5,435 nt of DNA from Oscillospiraceae bacterium (lineage in GTDB: Bacteria > Bacillota > Clostridia > Oscillospirales > Acutalibacteraceae). Every line of letters begins with the position of its first letter. Within the stretch, counting starts at the first letter, position 1. Below, one piece after another: positions 1-5,126 of this stretch. The stretch is taken from assembly GCA_021640185.1 (NCBI GenBank), contig JAJXDX010000162.1:1-5435 (forward strand), read 5' to 3'. A program made the translations under genes and the position numbers. The notes under the pieces were generated by a model, which was not told where the DNA came from, did no database searches, and saw only the letters and a program-made list of their open reading frames with translations.

Positions 1-101
1 TTGGAGAAGTGTTTCCTGAAGCAAAGTACCAACGTTGTGTGGTACATTTCTACCGCATGGTGTACTACATAATGGTACACACTATCTTCCTGGATCATTA
101 G
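1..101 (+). pseudogene. IS256-family transposase remnant (internal fragment, truncated both by the window edge and by a breakpoint)
   Basis: Reading from base 3, the + strand encodes GEVFPEAKYQRCVVHFYR, followed by about 14 unrelated residues and a TAG at 99-101. The block FPEAKYQRCxVHFYRNV is a conserved stretch of the catalytic region of IS256-family (MULE-like, DDE) transposases, as I remember the family. The real enzyme would continue for well over a hundred residues, including the last catalytic acidic residue. Here homology stops after about HFYRMV, near base 57-63, and no frame picks it up again, so this is a deletion or rearrangement scar and not a simple frameshift. The 5' part lies outside the window. 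It cannot encode an active transposase. Identification is by motif memory only. Confidence 0.72.
60..80. repeat. Short inverted repeat at the transposase breakpoint
   Basis: GTGTAC (60-65) and GTACAC (75-80) form a perfect 6-bp inverted repeat around a 9-base AT-rich spacer. It sits exactly where recognisable transposase sequence ends. It could be part of a rearrangement junction or a protein-binding site, or chance. There is no U-run after it, so it is not a terminator. Confidence 0.35.
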
Positions 102-130
102 TTCCGGAGCCCTTGAATTCACTATATTTT

Positions 131-135
131 GGAGG
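131..135 (+). promoter_or_regulatory. Ribosome binding site that sets the start of the first gene
   Basis: GGAGG lies 5 bases before ATG 141. An upstream in-frame TTG at 129 overlaps this site and has no ribosome site of its own, so ATG 141 is preferred. Confidence 0.8.
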
Positions 136-140
136 TTAAT

Positions 141-533
141 ATGCAGATCGACAAATCGAACAGGGAAACATTCGAGTCTGAAGTATATATTCATGACAGT
201 ATACTTGATGAGTTCCGATTTGATCGCGGAAAGAAACATCTGCATTTGCACATCACGGATACTTATCCGTGCCTAAAGCAGCGCTCGATCGATTTTTTTG
301 AGGTGATCGGATTTGAGATGAGTGCGGGGAATTACTGGGGGCCTTCGGAGCGTATACTCGATTTTGAATATATCGTCGAGGAAAAGACTTTGATCCCCCG
401 CCTTTTTGAGAAAAGGAAAAATGACCGCTGGCCTGATTTTGATGTGGCAGATCCAAGCAAATACATCGAACTGCTGATCACGTTTGTTTCGGGGGATACG
501 CTGCGGGTGGCGTGTGAGCGCATGATCATTTGA
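141..533 (+). CDS. Hypothetical protein, 130 aa, candidate orphan immunity protein
   Basis: I do not recognise a named family. The product is a soluble, acidic, mixed protein with no signal peptide or membrane segment. Visible features are HDSIL at residues 18-22, a strand-like alternating stretch KHLHLHITD (32-40), FFEVIGFEMS (52-61), the WGPSERI segment (66-72), and a C-terminal SGDTLRVACER (117-127). The alternating hydrophobic pattern suggests a small beta-rich domain of the kind common among immunity proteins of polymorphic toxins. ATG 141 is chosen because GGAGG sits 5 bases upstream. The gene stands alone between a broken transposase and a strong hairpin at 558-585, so it is probably a single-gene transcript or the last gene of one. 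Its base composition looks more AT-rich than the genes after 2200, which fits separate acquisition. The immunity role is inferred only from the RHS scrap downstream and the array setting. Confidence 0.8.
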   Translation: MQIDKSNRETFESEVYIHDSILDEFRFDRGKKHLHLHITDTYPCLKQRSIDFFEVIGFEMSAGNYWGPSERILDFEYIVEEKTLIPRLFEKRKNDRWPDFDVADPSKYIELLITFVSGDTLRVACERMII

Positions 534-557
534 ATTTACATGCAAATGAGTAGGCTC

Positions 558-585
558 AGCCGGTGCAGCATACGCTGCACCGGCT
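558..585 (+). terminator. Rho-independent-type terminator after the 130-aa gene
   Basis: AGCCGGTGCAGC (558-569) pairs perfectly with GCTGCACCGGCT (574-585) around an ATAC tetraloop, giving a 12-bp GC-rich stem 24 bases after the stop codon. The following bases are TTCCCGTCT, a weak U-tract, so termination may be incomplete. It separates the first gene from the RHS fragment and the genes after it. Confidence 0.7.
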
Positions 586-598
586 TTCCCGTCTATAG

Positions 599-769
599 CA
601 CGGACGTGAACTGGCCACCGTGACGAAGGGCGGAAAAACGTTCGCGTACAGCTATGGTGCGGACGGTGTGCGCACGCAAAAAACCGTTGACGGCGTGACG
701 ACGGAGTATTATACTGTTAGTGAGCGGTTTTCTGCCGAAAAGGCGGGAAACGGGGCGCTGATGTGTTGA
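599..769 (+). pseudogene. RHS/YD-repeat protein fragment (56 codons of repeat core, then stop)
   Basis: In the frame starting at base 599 the sequence reads HGRELATVTKGGKTFAYSYG and then ADGVRTQKTVDGVTTEYY. This is the clostridial RHS/YD-repeat pattern of a G-R-L turn, a Y-x-Y-x-x-D/A-G-x-R-T unit and a V-x-G-V-T-T-x-Y-Y end. It ends at TGA 767-769 after AEKAGNGALMC, whereas intact RHS proteins run on to the hyperconserved core end and a variable toxin tip. A TAG at 596-598 lies just before the homology in the same frame and no start or ribosome site precedes it. RHS proteins are large cell-surface toxin carriers; this piece lacks both the shell and the toxin. It is best read as debris left when an RHS tip was displaced, and it explains why immunity-like genes follow. 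Confidence 0.82.
687..715 (+). promoter_or_regulatory. Near-consensus sigma-A/sigma-70 promoter inside the RHS fragment
   Basis: TTGACG (687-692) and TATACT (710-715) are separated by exactly 17 bases, each one mismatch from TTGACA and TATAAT. Transcription would start near 722, about 68 bases before GTG 790. The bases are the codons for V-D-G-V-T-T-E-Y-Y-T of the RHS core, so the promoter is written within conserved coding sequence. It is the best -35/-10 pair I found in the window and would supply the 83-aa gene and probably the following gene. Confidence 0.6.
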
Positions 770-789
770 CGAAAGGCGGAGGATGAGAC

Positions 790-1041
790 GTGGATAGGAA
801 CGAATTTATCGCACGGCTGAAAGAAAACGGCATATCTCCGCAGATCGTTTCTTTTGACAGCAGCGTGGGCGATGGCTATCAGGTGCAAAAAAACCGGTGC
901 GGCTGGGAAACGTTCGTCAGGGAAAGAGGCACGGAATACGAGTGCGTCGGCTTTCCGTCGGAAAGCGATGCTTTGCAGCATATGCTTGATGAGATCATCG
1001 GCATGTATACAAAAATCGGCCGATCTACACCGGAGCCTTAA
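790..1041 (+). CDS. Small protein, 83 aa, candidate immunity protein directly after the RHS fragment
   Basis: Starts at GTG 790, preceded by GGCGGAGG with about 7 bases of spacing, a strong ribosome site. The product is soluble with no signal or membrane segment. It shows an N-terminal helix (DRNEFIARLKENG, residues 2-14), a strand region with GDGYQVQ (27-33), GWETFVRERGTEY (38-50) and a C-terminal helix SDALQHMLDEI (59-69). The order 'N-terminal helix, GWE-x-F/Y-x-x-E-R-G, then an acidic ending helix' resembles small immunity-type proteins that I remember next to clostridial RHS and LXG toxins, but I cannot assign a Pfam family with confidence. It begins 20 bases after the RHS stop, the place where an immunity gene normally sits after a toxin tip. 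The tip itself is missing. The next gene starts 48 bases later, so co-transcription is likely. Confidence 0.8.
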   Translation: MDRNEFIARLKENGISPQIVSFDSSVGDGYQVQKNRCGWETFVRERGTEYECVGFPSESDALQHMLDEIIGMYTKIGRSTPEP

Positions 1042-1089
1042 CGTTTTGGCGATCCCGATATTTTACAGACGGCGGGGAGAGATGACGAA

Positions 1090-1971
1090 ATGGGTGCATG
1101 GGGTACTTCGTTATACGCTAATGATGCAGCAAGCGATATCCGCGGCGATTATATCGATAAGCTAAGACGAGGCAAAACGAATGAGCAAGCTACGCAGGAG
1201 CTGATCGACAAAAACCATGAGATCATGGGAGATGAGGAAGAGGAGCCTCTGTTTTGGTTCACTTTGGCAGACACACAATGGAACTACGGCAGGCTTTTGC
1301 CGGAAGTGAAAGAAAAAGCGTTGTTTTTTCTTTCGGAAAACCATGAATTGGAACGATGGAACGCATCGGGGCCGAAAATGATAGCAGCATGGAAGAAAAC
1401 GCTGAAAGATCTGCAAGAAAAACTGTGTCTGCCGCAGCCGCCGGAAAAGAAAGTGTCAAAGTATCGGCTGTATCGATGCCCGTGGAAATTGGGCGATGTT
1501 TTTGCCTACCGATCGTCCGGTGAGTACAGTGTCCAAGCGGGATATGGTGGGAAGTTCGTGGTTTTTCGGGAAGTATCGGAGGATGTATGGTGGCCGGGAC
1601 ATATCGTTCCCATCGTGCAGGTTTATGACTGGATAGGCGACTGCCTACCAAATATCGAGCGATTATCCGGCTTGCCGGTCCTGCCGACATTTCTTCGACC
1701 TGTCGGCTTGGGGAGTGCTCATCTGACCGAAAGGGAAAGCTGCATACAGTTGATCGTTGGAACAAAAAAGAATATGCCAACGGATAATTTGATCTATCTT
1801 GGAAATTTGCCCGGTGAGGATCTGATCCCGTTTCGTGGATATGACTGCTTCACAAGCTTAATTGCTGTAGGCTGGGAAACGAGCAGGCTTGATCACAAAT
1901 TCGAGCATTACGTTATCGACAGGTACAACGATTTTCATGGATCGGCTGCAGCGCCGCCGTCCGGCGAGTGA
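1090..1971 (+). CDS. DUF4259-like protein (MGAWGT N-terminus), 293 aa
   Basis: ATG 1090 follows GGGGAGAG at suitable distance. The N-terminus MGAWGTSLYANDAASDIRGD matches the MGAWGT...ND-A-x-D pattern of DUF4259-type proteins. Downstream, EEPLFWFTLADTQW (residues 51-64), GRLLPEVKEKAL (67-78), a helical stretch to about 115 and a QPPEKK linker (116-121) lead to PWKLGDVFAYR (131-141). From there to about 280 is a beta-rich second half with VPIVQVYDW (173-181). This two-part layout recurs in a family of conserved hypothetical proteins in Firmicutes and Actinobacteria, as I recall it. The biochemical function is unknown. No transmembrane segment or obvious catalytic motif is visible. The C-terminus GSAAAPPSGE is low-complexity and may be foreign sequence joined at a recombination point. 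An immunity role is possible from context only; these proteins also occur outside toxin loci. Confidence 0.85.
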   Translation: MGAWGTSLYANDAASDIRGDYIDKLRRGKTNEQATQELIDKNHEIMGDEEEEPLFWFTLADTQWNYGRLLPEVKEKALFFLSENHELERWNASGPKMIAAWKKTLKDLQEKLCLPQPPEKKVSKYRLYRCPWKLGDVFAYRSSGEYSVQAGYGGKFVVFREVSEDVWWPGHIVPIVQVYDWIGDCLPNIERLSGLPVLPTFLRPVGLGSAHLTERESCIQLIVGTKKNMPTDNLIYLGNLPGEDLIPFRGYDCFTSLIAVGWETSRLDHKFEHYVIDRYNDFHGSAAAPPSGE

Positions 1972-2217
1972 TCTGCGCGGGGAAGCCTGACCCCGGATAA
2001 AGCGTTTCTTTTGTGCTTCCTGCCGACATTCGTCCGCTTTTTGGCAAATGAAAAAGAGCGAAAAGGAGAAATGATCGGTATCGATCCGGATCGGCCCGAA
2101 ATGAGGGCCGCACAGGGGGAGCACCGATCTTTCGGACGAATAGCGGCGATCGGCGTTTTTGTACCGCAGAAGATCTATTTGATGAAAACCGGCAAAGAAG
2201 GGAAAGGTGACCGAACG
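1972..2217 (+). other. 246-base gap with no convincing gene, same-frame open after the TGA at 1969
   Basis: No RNA gene, RHS motif or strong promoter is visible. The reading frame of the upstream gene stays free of stops from 1972 straight into the next gene at 2218. An in-frame ATG at 2071 is preceded by AAGGAG, but only 2 bases away, too close for a good ribosome site. The start at 2071 would add a 49-residue N-terminal extension to the next protein, with no counterpart in its tandem paralogue. A 5-bp CGGGG/CCCCG hairpin at 1978-1995 is too weak to call a terminator. Confidence 0.5.
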
Positions 2218-2799
2218 ATGGACGAAACGAACATGAATGACCGGCAGACAGAACAGGCACAAGATTGCCTCTTGTTTTTCCGCCTTGCCGAAGACGGCGA
2301 GGAGCTGTGCAGCGGCACCTGCTACCAAGCGCTGCTTGACTACATGGCTGCGCGCTGCGACCGTTTCATGCTGGCTTATGTTTTGGCTGACGGAGAAAAG
2401 ATGTCGGCAGAAATGCGGCATATCGAGCAGCAGTTGCGTCCGTACCGGTTGTTTTATCGGCGCACGGGCGGTTGGCCGGGGGCCATATTCGATCATTCGA
2501 TCGTCAGGCGCGGCACGACCTACCGGGTCACATTTTACCGGCTGTGTGCCGAAAGTATGGCTTTTCTGCATCAGGCCGACGGCCTGTTTTCATGGATGCC
2601 GCCCGATAGACCGCAGGATCTGGGCTTTTATCTGGGCAAAAAATGCCGCTTTTATTCTTCCGGCGTGGCGCGTATCGCGGCATTTTGCCATGCCACGGAT
2701 GATGATCTGGCGTTTGCCGATAAAAATGCACTAGCAGCGCCGGAAGATCTTTTTATCCCAAAAGATGATAGCATATCGTTATATGACGAAAAGCGTTGA
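2218..2799 (+). CDS. Conserved hypothetical protein, 193 aa, first of two tandem paralogues
   Basis: Starts at ATG 2218 with GGGAAAGGTGA upstream. The frame is open further upstream, but this start gives an N-terminus consistent with the paralogue that follows. The body shows CYQALLDY (residues 35-42), CDRFML (47-52), LRPYR (73-77), WPG (86-88), YRVTFYR (102-108), PQDLGFYLG (132-140), CRFYSSG (143-149) and CHATDDD (157-163). Each is matched in order in the protein encoded at 2812-3351, with an overall identity that I estimate at roughly one third. No signal peptide, membrane span or known catalytic motif is seen, so it is probably a cytoplasmic mixed alpha/beta protein. I do not know a named family, though I recall similar 'LLDY...FML...LRPY...WPG' proteins in clostridial toxin-immunity arrays. 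Its stop is 12 bases from the next start, so the two form one operon. Confidence 0.85.
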   Translation: MDETNMNDRQTEQAQDCLLFFRLAEDGEELCSGTCYQALLDYMAARCDRFMLAYVLADGEKMSAEMRHIEQQLRPYRLFYRRTGGWPGAIFDHSIVRRGTTYRVTFYRLCAESMAFLHQADGLFSWMPPDRPQDLGFYLGKKCRFYSSGVARIAAFCHATDDDLAFADKNALAAPEDLFIPKDDSISLYDEKR

Positions 2800-2803
2800 G
2801 GGG
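2798..2803 (+). promoter_or_regulatory. Ribosome binding site favouring a TTG start at 2812
   Basis: GAGGGG overlaps the TGA of the upstream gene and ends 8 bases before TTG 2812. The alternative in-frame GTG at 2803 overlaps this very site and has no ribosome site of its own, so TTG is the better start. Confidence 0.6.
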
Positions 2804-2811
2804 TGAATGAA

Positions 2812-3351
2812 TTGGAGAAAAAGGTCGATTTTTGGCCCGATGGGTATCCATTTGACGGCGAAGGATACCAGCGCTTTTTGGACTATGCTTTTGCCACATC
2901 GGACTTTTTTATGCTCGTCTTCGTCGCCTACCAAGGCCACATGACACAGCAGAAAAAGGCGCTGCGAGAGGAACTTAGACCATACAAGGTCAAGCGTCGG
3001 ACGGATCCCAGCTGGCCGGGGACTTTGGGCACCTATTCGATAAACACCCGGTATCAGGTGACCTTTTACCGCACCGATCCGCAGGCAAAGGCGATCGTGC
3101 AAAAGATCCCGTCGCTTTATGATCTGACAGGACATATCCTTCCACAGGATCTGGCGTTTTTCCGCGGTGATCAATGCTGGTTCGCCTCGGTCGGTCATGA
3201 ACAAATGGCTTTTTTGCTGCACGCGACAAAAGAGGATATCGCGCTGATGACAGAGATCGGCGCGATAAAACCGGGGGATGTGGAGCCGATGACGGATGAC
3301 GATCTTACCTACTACGCGCAATTTGATGAAAAACTGGTGAAGGATCGATGA
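2812..3351 (+). CDS. Conserved hypothetical protein, 179 aa, second tandem paralogue
   Basis: The start is taken as TTG 2812 (MEKKVDFWPDG) because GAGGGG lies 8 bases upstream; GTG 2803 would add three residues. Motifs shared in order with the preceding protein are GYQRFLDY (residues 18-25), FFML (32-35), LRPYK (55-59), WPG (68-70), YQVTFYR (81-87), LPQDLAFFRG (110-119), CWFASVG (122-128) and LHATKEDIA (136-144). It has its own N-terminal KVDFWPDGYPF and a distinct acidic tail, TDDDLTYYAQFDEKL. It is soluble with no signal or membrane segment. Family and function are unknown to me. The clear but distant similarity to its neighbour suggests an old duplication or two related genes gathered side by side, as immunity genes for related toxins often are. 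The next gene begins 21 bases after the stop. Confidence 0.85.
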   Translation: MEKKVDFWPDGYPFDGEGYQRFLDYAFATSDFFMLVFVAYQGHMTQQKKALREELRPYKVKRRTDPSWPGTLGTYSINTRYQVTFYRTDPQAKAIVQKIPSLYDLTGHILPQDLAFFRGDQCWFASVGHEQMAFLLHATKEDIALMTEIGAIKPGDVEPMTDDDLTYYAQFDEKLVKDR

Positions 3352-3372
3352 TCCACATTTGGAGGGGCCGAA

Positions 3373-3963
3373 ATGGTCGATCTGCAGGGGTATTTGCGGG
3401 CGAGGACGGTCGAGGCGATGTCCGCTTGGGCGGAGGAGGACATCTATGCCATCTCGTTCTTGGTTTATGCGAATGAGGCATACGAATACGGCGGCTATAC
3501 GAATTTGCCGCATTTTTCGGTCAGCTACCGCACCGAGCACGATCTTGCCGGGGCGGATGCGCTGTCCGAAAAGCGCTGGAACTACGCCTTTTGGCCGCAG
3601 GACGAAACGCCGATCATCGACACCGCCGATGAAGAGAGCATGAAGGTGCTTTTGGCTTGGTACGGGGAGAACGGCATCGACCATTTGGGCCACGAGGATC
3701 CCGCATCCTGCTATGATGACGAAATGAGATACATCGGCAAAGGGCCGGGTGGCTATGCCGAGCTGCTTGCGCAGATCACGGCGGTGGCCGCCGACCTGCA
3801 GACGGGCGGCTATATCCGAAAGAAGTTCGGCAGACCGATCCCGATCATCATCCACGACTACGAATACTCGTGGTATACGGTAGAGGCGACCAAAACGGCC
3901 AACGCGAACGGCGAGGCGGATACTTTTTTGACCGCGATGAAACGGCTGGGACTGACCGAGTGA
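3373..3963 (+). CDS. Conserved hypothetical protein, 196 aa
   Basis: ATG 3373 is preceded by GGAGGGG with 5 bases of spacing. Distinct motifs are IYAISFLVYANEAYEYGGY (residues 24-42), FSVSYRTE (48-55), KRWNYAFWPQDETPII (67-82), GPGGYAELL (124-132) and KFGRPIPIIIHDYEYSWY (151-168), with a helical end. I recall this pattern as a widespread clostridial hypothetical family, often in accessory loci. The early 'YAISF-VYANE' strand loosely recalls DUF4303-type proteins, but I would not assign it. It is cytoplasmic by appearance, rich in aromatic and acidic residues, and carries no recognisable nuclease, protease or nucleotide-binding motif. It is the third gene of a tight run from 2218 and is followed by a GC-rich hairpin, so it may end that transcript. 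An immunity role is inferred from context alone. Confidence 0.87.
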   Translation: MVDLQGYLRARTVEAMSAWAEEDIYAISFLVYANEAYEYGGYTNLPHFSVSYRTEHDLAGADALSEKRWNYAFWPQDETPIIDTADEESMKVLLAWYGENGIDHLGHEDPASCYDDEMRYIGKGPGGYAELLAQITAVAADLQTGGYIRKKFGRPIPIIIHDYEYSWYTVEATKTANANGEADTFLTAMKRLGLTE

Positions 3964-3981
3964 AAGGCAAATGCCGATCTT

Positions 3982-4001
3982 GCCCGGCCGTATGGCCGGG
4001 C
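3982..4001 (+). terminator. GC-rich hairpin between gene blocks, weak terminator or attenuator
   Basis: GCCCGGCC (3982-3989) pairs perfectly with GGCCGGGC (3994-4001) around a GTAT loop, 19 bases after the stop of the 196-aa gene. The following bases CGTTTGGGC hold only three T residues, so it may attenuate rather than stop transcription into the next gene at 4033. Confidence 0.5.
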
Positions 4002-4032
4002 CGTTTGGGCAGAAGCGTTGCGAGGATGAACG

Positions 4033-4590
4033 ATGAAGAACACACCTGCCTTGGCTGAGCTGCTTTATCTGATCGCGTGCCATGAAAAAGGAAGATGCGA
4101 TCCCCGGGCGTTTTGGGGGCGGAGATACCGTTCTTCGCTTGCCCGGTCGCTGGACATCATGGCTCTGCTTACCGATCTGATCGGCGCGGAGAGGGAGATG
4201 ACCGACGAAGAATACATGGCGATACGATGTTTTCTTTTTGGCAGCGTCGGCGGTATCTTTCCGGACGGCGGCGACATCGGCGCATTGCGGGCAGAAACCG
4301 AGCGCGGCCGTTTGACGAACGGCGAACGGGAAACCGTCGATCTGATGGAGCGGCTTTTGCACAAGATCCGGATCTTGCTGCAGGAAAAAGGCCGCGGCGG
4401 AAAACAGCAGATCTGGTATCTGCTGTCTGCGTTCCACAACCTGCCCAAATCATTCCTTGATCCGCATACGCATACGGTGTTCGATCTGGGGATCCGCCCG
4501 ATCGATGCCGAAGAGGCCATCGCCTATGCAAGAGCGTATATGAACGTGCCGTGCGAGAGAGGCGAACGGCCGGAGAGGGGAACGAAATGA
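4033..4590 (+). CDS. Helical conserved hypothetical protein, 185 aa
   Basis: ATG 4033 has GAGG 7 bases upstream. The product looks almost entirely alpha-helical: LAELLYLIACHEKG (residues 7-20), a helix around LARSLDIMALLTDLIG (36-51), TDEEYMAIRCFLFGSV (57-72), ERETVDLMERLLHKIRILLQEKG (98-120), IWYLLSAFHNLPKSFL (127-142) and IDAEEAIAYARAYM (157-170). The 'LLxAxHNLPxxxL' segment followed by an acidic 'EEAIAYAxxY' helix resembles immunity-type helical proteins that I recall from clostridial RHS loci; I cannot give a family name. No membrane span or signal is present. Its stop overlaps the next start by 4 bases (ATGA, 4587-4590), so the two are translationally coupled. The C-terminal RGERPERGTK is basic because it also carries the ribosome site of the next gene. 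Confidence 0.84.
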   Translation: MKNTPALAELLYLIACHEKGRCDPRAFWGRRYRSSLARSLDIMALLTDLIGAEREMTDEEYMAIRCFLFGSVGGIFPDGGDIGALRAETERGRLTNGERETVDLMERLLHKIRILLQEKGRGGKQQIWYLLSAFHNLPKSFLDPHTHTVFDLGIRPIDAEEAIAYARAYMNVPCERGERPERGTK

Positions 4591-5126
4591 AAACACCGCT
4601 TGTTTGCCGACCGATGCGCAGCTATAAGGCAGGCGCGGCGATTTATTCCATGATCGGGCTGGTGCTTTTGGCGCTGACGGTCACCGTGGCAAAAACAGAG
4701 CCGGTATCGGTAGGTCTGCTTTTTCTGGGGCTGTATCTTTTTTGCGCGATCGTATCGCTGGGGCTATACCGGCTTTCGGAGAACACGGTCGTTTTTCTTG
4801 CAGAGAACATCGTGACTTTTGAGCCTATCCGGAAAAAATATCCGGTCTTGCCGTGGGCGGCGGTGAAAAAGGCGTATTTGGTTCGGAATTTCAAGGGACA
4901 GCGGTTTCTTATCCTTTCTGCCGACGAGGTCGGCAGACGCGACCTGCGGCGGAGAGCGCTTTGCTACACGAAGGTGCTGGACGAAAACATCCTGACCGTC
5001 TGGCTCGACTGTGTGGAAAAAGAAGATGAACGGCCGCTGCTGGAACTTGTCGGCGAGAAGGTCGGGCAGATCGTCGATCTAGGCAACAGACCGCGCGGAA
5101 AAACGGACGACGGGGTGGTAAAGTGA
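4587..5126 (+). CDS. Membrane protein with two N-terminal helices and a possible PH-like cytoplasmic domain, 179 aa
   Basis: ATG 4587 is chosen over the in-frame GTG 4551 because GGAGAGGGG lies just upstream and the start forms an ATGA overlap with the preceding stop. Residues about 16-36 and 41-60 are two hydrophobic helices with a short outside loop (KTEPVS). After them comes YRLSENTVVFLAENIVTFEP (61-80), a short turn, then VLPWAAVKKAYLVR (87-100), GQRFLILSADE (104-114) and, later, a helix EDERPLLELVGEKV (146-159). 'Self-standing strand pair, then x-PW-x-x-(I/V)-x-x-(A/I)' after two membrane helices is the layout of bacterial PH-domain (YdbS/bPH-like) membrane proteins, so that fold is a reasonable guess. 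It would act at the inner face of the cell membrane. In this setting it may be an immunity protein against a membrane-acting toxin. Its stop overlaps the next start (GTGA). Confidence 0.85.
   Translation: MKTPLVCRPMRSYKAGAAIYSMIGLVLLALTVTVAKTEPVSVGLLFLGLYLFCAIVSLGLYRLSENTVVFLAENIVTFEPIRKKYPVLPWAAVKKAYLVRNFKGQRFLILSADEVGRRDLRRRALCYTKVLDENILTVWLDCVEKEDERPLLELVGEKVGQIVDLGNRPRGKTDDGVVK

Noticed and set aside
100..140. Promoter before the first gene (TTGAAT at 113, TATATT at 123)
   Set aside because: The spacing between the two elements is far too short, and no alternative -35 sits about 17 bases before the TATATT.
541..600. Idea that the 558-585 hairpin is an IS end or attachment site
   Set aside because: Its place just after a stop codon, the perfect stem and the short loop fit a terminator better, and no direct repeats flank it.
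854..1165. + strand frame of 103 codons overlapping the 83-aa gene and the next gene start
   Set aside because: It is out of frame with both, has no ribosome site, and its A/M/R/S-rich translation is typical of a shifted reading of real genes.
1259..1780. Minus-strand open frame of 173 codons inside the DUF4259-like gene
   Set aside because: It is fully antisense to a gene with a recognised N-terminus and continuous conserved motifs; its composition is serine- and proline-rich noise.
2071..2217. Extended N-terminus of the 193-aa protein from ATG 2071
   Set aside because: AAGGAG is only 2 bases from this ATG, and the 49 added residues have no match in the tandem paralogue. ATG 2218 has a better-placed site. 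It is kept as a finding about the open frame only.
1858..2571. Open frame on the minus strand of 237 codons covering the 1972-2217 gap
   Set aside because: It overlaps the ends of two supported + strand genes, has no recognisable motif, and lacks a convincing ribosome site.
3342..3354. GGATC-GAT-GATCC hairpin at the stop of the second paralogue
   Set aside because: It has a 5-bp stem with a 3-base loop, lies inside the operon, and has no U-tract. It is too weak for a terminator and expected from GATC richness.
2779..4437. Long open frame on the minus strand (552 codons)
   Set aside because: It lies opposite three well-supported + strand genes with ribosome sites, two of them paralogous. Its translation is rich in R, H, C and Q without any family motif, and no ribosome site suits it. 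It is a shadow of codon bias.
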